The position numbers were made by a program, and so were the translations under genes. Shown here in pieces: positions 57,001 through 64,000 of a stretch of DNA of 64,000 bases; the first letter of the stretch is position 1, and every line of letters starts with the position of its first letter. Where the stretch lies: NCBI GenBank assembly GCA_902629955.1, contig CACOSS010000003.1, positions 1 through 64,000 on the forward strand. The letters run 5' to 3'. The notes below the pieces were generated by a model. That model made no database searches. It had not been told where the DNA came from and saw nothing but the letters and a program-made list of their open reading frames with translations. Source of the DNA: an uncultured Pelagibacteraceae bacterium (GTDB taxonomy: Bacteria; Pseudomonadota; Alphaproteobacteria; Pelagibacterales; Pelagibacteraceae).

Positions 57001-58926
57001 ATGTTAACTCAAATATTAACTTTTTTAATATTTTTTGCTGTTGTTGGCTGTATTCTTTATGGACGAAGATTAATAAGAACTGAAAAAGTAGATGCAGTAT
57101 TTGGAAATCCAGAAAGAGCTTTAGGTGGTACTCACTGGGTAATTGTTGGAAGTAGCTTTTTACTTTTAATTTGGCTCTATTATTCTTGGGATATTGCTAA
57201 AGGATTTTATCCTAAATCTGCAAATGAACTGTGCCAAGTTGCAAAAGTGAATGACTCTCTTCTTGGATTGAAATATCAATTTCCAATTGAGGAAAGAGAG
57301 TTCAAAAGCACTTCACAAATCAAAAAGGAGAATAAAAATTTAAAATTAATTCAAAATGAAATTCAAAATTCTGAGGAACTAAATAGCCAACAAAAAACAA
57401 TACTAATTAGTTACATAAGTAAAACTAATCAACTCATCCCATTACTCACAAATAAAGATTTATTAGAAATTGAGACCCAACTAAAAATAGATGATATCAC
57501 TGGAAAAATTAATCTATTAACTGAAAATTTCCAAAAACCTGATTACCCGTTTGAAACCGAGCAAGAGTTCAATAAAAGAATGAAAGCTGTAAATGAAGAA
57601 GGTGGTTGGGGTATTACTAAAGTAGATGCAGGGTCAGGATCTATTGAAAATACGTTAGAGGTACCTTTGGTACCTGCAACATATAAGGGTTTAAAGTTTC
57701 ATGCCGCCGCCCAAGAATTAAATTTAATAAGTGATGAATTTTTTAAGTTAAGAAATCATAACCCTCAATTTAAAAGCAGGATTAAAGAACTAAAAGAGGA
57801 AATTAAATCTTATAGAAAAGACTTAAGTGATAGTGAGGAAGTGGCTTCAACATACGCAAAGAATATTGTTAAGATTGCTAGAAGAATTGAATTTGCAAGT
57901 ATCTATCCTCCAAACTCATTAGATAAGATGCAGGCAGCAATTATCAAATTTGATAATGCACAAAAAAAAGAACAAGGTGGATTGAGATTAATCGATATTT
58001 TCTTATTTCCTGCAGGAACTATCGTTGCTAGTGGTCCTAGTTGTTCAGAACAAGGATCAGGTAGATGGCTACCTAAACCATCCGATACTTTCAACAAATT
58101 CATATTAATGTCAAAACCAAGTGTGGGCTACAAAGATATTCCTCTATTATGGATACAAATGGTTGATGTGAGCAAAATGATTGGCTTTATTTTGCCAGAC
58201 TGGATTGCAGATGTTTTGCCGGGTGAATATCCTGTTCACACTAAAGAAGGAATAGTAAAACAGAACTTTAAAGGTGGAGTTCTAAAAATTGTGACAGGTG
58301 ATTTTAACTTGTTTAAAGTACCTGTGCCTTATGGACATATTTGGGATTCTTTTTTAAGAGTTTTTCTCGGATTAGTTTTTGGTATATTAATTGGTGTACC
58401 CCTTGGTCTATTTATGGGATTAAATAGATTTGCAAAAGGGTTTTTTGATCCTTTAATTGAACTTTACAGACCTGTTCCTCCACTCGCGTGGGCCCCACTT
58501 ATTATTTCGGTTTTAGGAATTGATAATACAGGAAAAGTTTTTTTACTATTTATGGTGTCATTATCAATAATGATAATCTCAGCAAGGGCGGGAGCATCTG
58601 GTACGCAATTGTCTAAGATACATGCTGCTCACTCATTAGGTGCTTCAAAAAAACAAATATTGAGACATGTGATATTCCCTAATTCCTTACCTGAAATTTT
58701 GACAGGAATAAGAGTAGCGGTTGGAATGTGCTGGGGAACATTAGTAGCTGCAGAATTTTTAGCTGGAACAACAGGAATTGGATTTGTTGAAAATGTTGCA
58801 AAAAAATATTTTCAGTATGAAGTAATTTGGATAACAATATTCATAATGGGAATGCTAGGGCTTTTGTTTGATGTAACACTTCGTAAAATAATCGATAAGA
58901 CTATTCCATGGCGAGGTAAAGGTTAA
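57001..58926 (+). CDS. tauC: Taurine-type ABC transporter permease with ~430-aa N-terminal extension
   Basis: C-terminal permease (GLVFGILIGVPLGLFMGLNRFAKGFFDPLIELYRPVPPLAWAPLIISVLGI, SLGASKKQILRHVIFPNSLPEILTGIRVAVG); long TM-coil-rich N-terminus. Confidence 0.88.
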   Translation: MLTQILTFLIFFAVVGCILYGRRLIRTEKVDAVFGNPERALGGTHWVIVGSSFLLLIWLYYSWDIAKGFYPKSANELCQVAKVNDSLLGLKYQFPIEEREFKSTSQIKKENKNLKLIQNEIQNSEELNSQQKTILISYISKTNQLIPLLTNKDLLEIETQLKIDDITGKINLLTENFQKPDYPFETEQEFNKRMKAVNEEGGWGITKVDAGSGSIENTLEVPLVPATYKGLKFHAAAQELNLISDEFFKLRNHNPQFKSRIKELKEEIKSYRKDLSDSEEVASTYAKNIVKIARRIEFASIYPPNSLDKMQAAIIKFDNAQKKEQGGLRLIDIFLFPAGTIVASGPSCSEQGSGRWLPKPSDTFNKFILMSKPSVGYKDIPLLWIQMVDVSKMIGFILPDWIADVLPGEYPVHTKEGIVKQNFKGGVLKIVTGDFNLFKVPVPYGHIWDSFLRVFLGLVFGILIGVPLGLFMGLNRFAKGFFDPLIELYRPVPPLAWAPLIISVLGIDNTGKVFLLFMVSLSIMIISARAGASGTQLSKIHAAHSLGASKKQILRHVIFPNSLPEILTGIRVAVGMCWGTLVAAEFLAGTTGIGFVENVAKKYFQYEVIWITIFIMGMLGLLFDVTLRKIIDKTIPWRGKG

Positions 58927-58942
58927 TTAATTTTTGCATCTT

Positions 58943-59827
58943 ATGAGAATTTTTGATTGCACAACTTTTTTTGAAGAACATTTGATGATGGATTTAAGAT
59001 TTAATATCTTAAACGAATATGTTCAAAAATTTATTGTGGTAGAATCAAGATATTCTCATAGCGGAAAGGAAAAAAAACTTAATTTTGATTTAAATAATCA
59101 TAAAAAGTTTAAAGATAAAATAATTTATTTAGTAATCGATAAAGAACCAGAAGATATTATTAAATTAAAAAATGATGACACAATCTCATCAGTGCAAAGG
59201 CTTAATAGTGTCAAAAGAATAGAACAATCATATGAATATATGAAATTTGGTCTTAAAGATGCAACTGACAATGATATAATTATATTTGGTGATAATGATG
59301 AAATTCCTGATTTAAAAAAATGTAATTTGAAAAATATAGGAAAAAAAATTTATATATTTGAACAAAAAATTTTAAATTATAAATTAAATTTATTATACGA
59401 TTTGATACCTTGGTATGGATCGAGAGCTTGCAAGTTAAAAAATATTAAATCATTTCCATGGCTTAAAAACTTAAAAAATAAAAAATATGCTTTTTGGAGA
59501 TTGGATGTTTTATTTAACAAATTGAAATCTATGAATGTTGAAATAATTAGAAATGGTGGATGGCATTTTAATAACTTAAAAACTGCTGAAGAGCTTTACA
59601 ATAAATTGGTTAATCTTGGTCATCATAATGAATTTGACAAATCAAAACTAACTGTGAAAGATTTGCAAAGTAAAATTGACAATAAACTAGCATTTTATAA
59701 TCATAAGGCAGATAAAACCTCAAATAATAAATACGAATTTGAATATAAATTAAAAAAAATAGACGATGATCAACTACCAAGATACTTGATAGATAATAAA
59801 GAAAATTACATTGAGTGGTTTGATTAA
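58943..59827 (+). CDS. Glycosyltransferase family 17-like protein (ATG at 58943 preferred over TTG at 58934)
   Basis: MRIFDCTTFFEEHLMMDLRFNILNEYVQKFIVVESRYSHSGKEKKLNF, DNDIIIFGDNDEIPDL, GGWHFNNLK. Confidence 0.8.
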   Translation: MRIFDCTTFFEEHLMMDLRFNILNEYVQKFIVVESRYSHSGKEKKLNFDLNNHKKFKDKIIYLVIDKEPEDIIKLKNDDTISSVQRLNSVKRIEQSYEYMKFGLKDATDNDIIIFGDNDEIPDLKKCNLKNIGKKIYIFEQKILNYKLNLLYDLIPWYGSRACKLKNIKSFPWLKNLKNKKYAFWRLDVLFNKLKSMNVEIIRNGGWHFNNLKTAEELYNKLVNLGHHNEFDKSKLTVKDLQSKIDNKLAFYNHKADKTSNNKYEFEYKLKKIDDDQLPRYLIDNKENYIEWFD

Positions 59828-59828
59828 A

Positions 59829-61658
59829 TTAATTTTTTTTTTGCAGTATTTGATAATTATTAACTTTGATCAATAATTCGTAGTTATCATTTATATATTC
59901 ACTTAGGATTGGGAGTTTTTCATTTATGTCAAGATCCCAGCCATAACTTGGACCACCTGAAATAATTAAATTATTTTGATTTAGTTCAGATATTACCTTC
60001 CTTTGGTTTTCAAATGTTCCTATGCTCCATGTAAAATAAAATTTAGAACAACTTTTTTTTCTTAATAGATATAAGAGAGCAACATCATTTGAAAATAATT
60101 GTATACAATTTTTATCATTTAATTCTGAAGATATTTTATCAATTAACTCTAATTCATTTTCTTTTAAAAAATTTTTATCATCTAATTTTACAAAATTTTT
60201 AATTCTAGAATTATATGTTTTTAGATTCTCTAAATTATAATTAAAATTCAAGCTAATAAAGATCAGCAATAAAAAAATAATTAAATTCTTACTCTTATTA
60301 AAAATATTTGAGATACTTTTACCAATAAGAATAAAAAACAAATTAAGCAAAAAAAGAGCTTGGAAGATTAATGGGTAAGCAAAGGTTTCCTTAATGTGTG
60401 GGCCGTCAGATCTTCCCAATGCATAAAGATAAGTCATCAAAGAAACAAGTGAAATATAAAACAATACAAATTTAAAATTATTTGAAATCTTAAAATTTGA
60501 GTTAAAAAATAACTTTATGGATATTACGAAATTAATGATTAATAGAATTAATGTTTTAGTAGATCTGGTAGAGTTTAAATCGTCGCTAAATGGTTGAGGG
60601 TGAATTATTCCATGTATATAATTCATTTGAAAAATAATATTTTTTGAATTTTCTAAAAAATAATAAAATTCATCACCTAAAATTAAAAAGGAAATATACC
60701 AGGATGTAGTTATAAAAATAATAGAATAAATTAAATTCTTATAATCTTTTTTAATCAGAATAAAAAAAATTAAAGAGATTAGAATTATGTTATAGACTAT
60801 CCCTCTATCTAAGCTCCACATCAAAACTGGAAAACTTAAAAAAAATAAAATAGCAATTATAAAAGTTTTGTTTTTATTATTATTAAAAAAATCTACAATA
60901 AGGATCAATGAAACCAGGATTGGTATTTCTCTATAACTTATGTGATTTGAAGTAAAAGTATCGTAATCTAAAAAATTGATAAATATAAACGAATTTATCA
61001 AAAAAAAGATAGGTTTTAAATTTTTTTCTAAGTTTAAAATATTTGTAATTTTAAAAACAAATATTAAAAAAAGTATTTTTAAAATTAATATATAAACTAA
61101 TATTGATATCCGAAATCCCCCAATGCTTATATCATTAAAAAAGTTCCAAGATAACTTAGCATTTATTGTTTCAAAAAAAATTCCAACTATCACATAAGAG
61201 TTTGACCATAAAGAATTATCCAATGAACTTCTGAATGCAGAGCTAAGTTGTTGCCCTTCGTGAACTAAATCCAATTCTTGAGTTGGTAAATTTAGAGAAA
61301 GAAAATCTAATAATAAAAAAAAAAATATTAAAAAAAAACTTAAATAAAGATGTGAATTAGCTTTATCATCTATAAACTCTGTATTTTTAAAATTATAAAT
61401 GAATTTATTTATTTTTTTTTTATTTAAAATAAGAAATGTTACCAGCCACGATAAAACAGGTAATGAAATAAAAGTTAAATACCTTAAAATATCATTCAGA
61501 GAATTATGATTATTTTTTGAATATATTCCAATTATATCAATATCAGGAAAGGAAATTTCAATTTTGTTCCAAATATATGTAGTGAAAAAAACAAAAAAAA
61601 TTAAAAAAATATATGGTAATAATTTTGTTTGTTTGAGTTTCATTTTTTTAAATGACAC
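59829..61658 (-). CDS. Large polytopic membrane protein of unknown function (envelope/glycan region)
   Basis: 609 aa, many hydrophobic segments, soluble C-terminus. Confidence 0.65.
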   Translation of the reverse strand: MSFKKMKLKQTKLLPYIFLIFFVFFTTYIWNKIEISFPDIDIIGIYSKNNHNSLNDILRYLTFISLPVLSWLVTFLILNKKKINKFIYNFKNTEFIDDKANSHLYLSFFLIFFFLLLDFLSLNLPTQELDLVHEGQQLSSAFRSSLDNSLWSNSYVIVGIFFETINAKLSWNFFNDISIGGFRISILVYILILKILFLIFVFKITNILNLEKNLKPIFFLINSFIFINFLDYDTFTSNHISYREIPILVSLILIVDFFNNNKNKTFIIAILFFLSFPVLMWSLDRGIVYNIILISLIFFILIKKDYKNLIYSIIFITTSWYISFLILGDEFYYFLENSKNIIFQMNYIHGIIHPQPFSDDLNSTRSTKTLILLIINFVISIKLFFNSNFKISNNFKFVLFYISLVSLMTYLYALGRSDGPHIKETFAYPLIFQALFLLNLFFILIGKSISNIFNKSKNLIIFLLLIFISLNFNYNLENLKTYNSRIKNFVKLDDKNFLKENELELIDKISSELNDKNCIQLFSNDVALLYLLRKKSCSKFYFTWSIGTFENQRKVISELNQNNLIISGGPSYGWDLDINEKLPILSEYINDNYELLIKVNNYQILQKKN

Positions 61659-61711
61659 TTTTGATTTAATTAAATAATATAAATTGAATTAACAATATAA
61701 TTATATTTTCT

Positions 61712-62413
61712 ATGAAAGCAAAGCTACAGAATAAGTCCGTAACGCTTATGTTTCCCTTATATAAAGATAAAAAAACAGTGAGAAAAATGATTATAAATAG
61801 TTTGAAAATATTAAAAAAAGTAACAAAAAAATATGAAATTATTGCTGTAGACGACGGTTGTCCTGAAAAATCTGGAGAAATTGTAAAGGAATTTTCAAAA
61901 AAAAATAAAAAGATTAAAGTTTTTTTTCACAAAAAAAATATTGGTTATGGGGCTGCTATTAAAACAGGATTTAAAAAAAGTAAATGCGACTGTATTTTTG
62001 CGATTGATGGAGATGGGGAATATGATGTAAATATTTTACCAGAGTTATTAAAAAAGCTAGAAAAGTCTGATTTAGTAATTACAAGAAGATATAAAAAAAA
62101 ATATAATACCTGGAGACACATAGTCTCGTGGACATACAACGCAGTATTAAGATTTCTGTTCAATACTCCATATAGAGATATCTCAAGTGGCTCAAGATTA
62201 GTAAGTAAAAAATTGATCAAAAAAATAGAAATAGATACTAATAGTCCTTTTTTAGGAGCGGAACTAACAATAAAAGCTAACCATAAAGGTTATAGGGTAA
62301 GTGAACATGGAATTTTTTACTACCCAACTGGATTTAGATCTGGTTCATCTGTCAGCTTTATGAATATCATATTAACTATTCGTGATATGATGAATTTATA
62401 TTTTAAATTATGA
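61712..62413 (+). CDS. Glycosyltransferase family 2 (polyprenyl-phosphate glycosyltransferase-like)
   Basis: VTLMFPLYKDKKTVRKMI, EIIAVDDGCPEKSGEIV, NIGYGAAIKTGFKKSKCDCIFAIDGDGEYD. Confidence 0.9.
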   Translation: MKAKLQNKSVTLMFPLYKDKKTVRKMIINSLKILKKVTKKYEIIAVDDGCPEKSGEIVKEFSKKNKKIKVFFHKKNIGYGAAIKTGFKKSKCDCIFAIDGDGEYDVNILPELLKKLEKSDLVITRRYKKKYNTWRHIVSWTYNAVLRFLFNTPYRDISSGSRLVSKKLIKKIEIDTNSPFLGAELTIKANHKGYRVSEHGIFYYPTGFRSGSSVSFMNIILTIRDMMNLYFKL

Positions 62414-63732
62414 CTAAAAAAAAAATTTACTCATTAGATAAAAATTATTCAGCAGATATTTTTTTTAAAAGACCAGATAAATATAAAGAAATCGAGATAA
62501 TCAGTTCAAAATTTGAAAATATTATTACAATGGGATCTTGCAACTCATATACTCCAGCAAGTTTTAGAAAAAATGCTTTAAGTATTCAACTAACCAAGTT
62601 TAATAGAATTATTGAATTTGATAAAAGTCAAAAATTGATAACTGTTGAGGCTGGTATTATGTTATCAGATCTTTTTAATTTTACGCTTGCTAGAGGTTTG
62701 TGGGTTCCGCAAATTCCAGGCTATCCAACAATCACAATCGGAGGCGCAATTGCCTCAAACTCGCATGGAAAGTCATGTGGTTTCCATGGAACTATTAAAA
62801 AACAGATCAAGAGGATTAAAATTTTTCACAAGTTACATGGATGGTTAAATTTATCAAATGAGGAAAATAAAGATATTTTTGATCTAACAATCGGTGGACT
62901 AGGCTTAACAGGATCAATAGTTGAAGTGCAATTAAGGTTAGAGGAGTTATCAGGGAATAATTTTGTTACGAAAATTATTGAGACCGACTCATCAAATGAC
63001 ACTGTAAAAAAAATTAACTTTGATGTTAAAAAAGAAACTTATTGTTACTCATGGAATAGAAGTGATAGTTTTAAAAATTTTGGAAAAGGATTTGTTTTCC
63101 AAAATGAATTAAATATTAGTTCTAATAATAAATTAACTAAAAATATAAAATTAAATAACTCAGATATTAATAAAAATTTTATAATAAACTTCTGGAATAA
63201 ATATTCTGTTTTTTTTGCTCAATCTGTATACCAAAATTACTTTAAATTTTTAAAATCTAAACAGCATGAGGAAAGTTTTCAAAAAGCAATATTCCCTTTT
63301 ATTGGCAAAGAATTTTATTTTAAATTATTTGGTAAAAAAGGATTTTTAGAGAGTCAGATAATTGTGCCTTTTGATAAAACAGAGGTTTTTATTGATGAAG
63401 TTGAGACAATTTTTAAGAAACATGACCCACTTATAACTCTATACTCTTTAAAAAATTTTAAGGGTGAGCAAAAAAACTTGCAGTTTGAAAATGATGGCAT
63501 CTGTTTTACATTTGATTTTGTGAAAAATTCAAAAAATTTATTTTTTATGGATGAGTTAGACAAAATTTGTGAAAAACATCTTCTAACGCCATCAATCATT
63601 AAAGACTCTAGACTTAAATTAGAAACAATAGAAAAATGTTATAAAGATTTAAATAGATTTAAGGAAGAAATAAATAAATTTGACAATAAAAGAATATATA
63701 AATCAACTCTTACTGATAAATTGATGATATGA
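62410..63732 (+). CDS. FAD-binding oxidoreductase, DprE1-like
   Basis: ITMGSCNSYTPASFRKNALSIQLTKFNRIIEFDKSQKLITVEAGIMLSDLFNFTLARGLWVPQIPGYPTITIGGAIASNSHGKSCGFHGTI, TIGGLGLTG. Confidence 0.85.
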   Translation: MTKKKIYSLDKNYSADIFFKRPDKYKEIEIISSKFENIITMGSCNSYTPASFRKNALSIQLTKFNRIIEFDKSQKLITVEAGIMLSDLFNFTLARGLWVPQIPGYPTITIGGAIASNSHGKSCGFHGTIKKQIKRIKIFHKLHGWLNLSNEENKDIFDLTIGGLGLTGSIVEVQLRLEELSGNNFVTKIIETDSSNDTVKKINFDVKKETYCYSWNRSDSFKNFGKGFVFQNELNISSNNKLTKNIKLNNSDINKNFIINFWNKYSVFFAQSVYQNYFKFLKSKQHEESFQKAIFPFIGKEFYFKLFGKKGFLESQIIVPFDKTEVFIDEVETIFKKHDPLITLYSLKNFKGEQKNLQFENDGICFTFDFVKNSKNLFFMDELDKICEKHLLTPSIIKDSRLKLETIEKCYKDLNRFKEEINKFDNKRIYKSTLTDKLMI

Positions 63733-64000
63733 GTAATTTAATAGTTGGAGCATCTTCAGGTCTTGGAAGAGAAATTGCATATGAATTTGCAAGAAATTCA
63801 AAAAATCTTATTTTAATTTCAAGAAATCTTAAGGATTTAGAGATTTTAAAATCTGATTTGGAAATTAAATTTAAAATTGAGGTAAATGTTTTTCAGTTAG
63901 ATTTTAGTGACTTAAATAAGGTCTCTAAATTTATTTTAGATAACAAAAAAGTATTAGAAAAGATAGATGGAGTATTATTTCCAATTGGAATGATGAGAGA
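63729..64000 (+). CDS. Short-chain dehydrogenase/reductase, DprE2-like by context, 3' end cut by window
   Basis: ATG overlaps DprE1-like stop (ATGA); translation MSNLIVGASSGLGREIAYEFARNSKNLILISRNLKDLEILKSDLEIKF... open to 64000. Confidence 0.8.
   Translation, partial: MSNLIVGASSGLGREIAYEFARNSKNLILISRNLKDLEILKSDLEIKFKIEVNVFQLDFSDLNKVSKFILDNKKVLEKIDGVLFPIGMMR

Noticed and set aside
62645-63599. ORFs 62645..62848 (+) and 63354..63599 (-)
   Set aside because: Alternative-frame and antisense to the DprE1-like oxidase, which has clear motifs.
1-64000. CRISPR arrays, IS elements, prophage or toxin-antitoxin modules
   Set aside because: No regularly spaced repeats, transposases, integrases, phage structural genes or recognisable toxin/antitoxin pairs seen on either strand.

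Overview
This is an AT-rich, extremely compact chromosomal segment. Gene content, gene order style and protein sequences look like SAR11/Pelagibacterales (Alphaproteobacteria); that assignment is by recognition, with no search run. About 66 protein genes and one tRNA are tightly packed. No CRISPR array, IS element, prophage or rRNA was seen. Main blocks: cimA/cysS/nadE/DAHP synthase/glmS and a truncated glmU; a prpD-prpB-prpC methylcitrate operon; nrdAB with a probable NrdR twin box; an operon of TRAP transporter, dusA and two TauE-type exporters; a polar amino-acid ABC transporter; an operon with a SpeD-SpeE fusion plus methylthioadenosine salvage genes and a FucA-like class II aldolase; sugar nucleotide genes; a taurine-type transporter with aminotransferase and alanine dehydrogenase; and a glycan region ending in a DprE1/DprE2-like pair. 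Strongest leads: (i) the speDE-fusion/aldolase/mtnA/GFA/mtnP operon as a candidate spermidine-coupled DHAP shunt; (ii) hairpins between the solute-binding-protein gene and the next gene in all three such transporter operons; (iii) a GlmU reduced to its acetyltransferase half; (iv) a tauC permease with a roughly 430-residue N-terminal extension; (v) a DprE1/E2-like pair. Functions are assigned from motifs read by eye.
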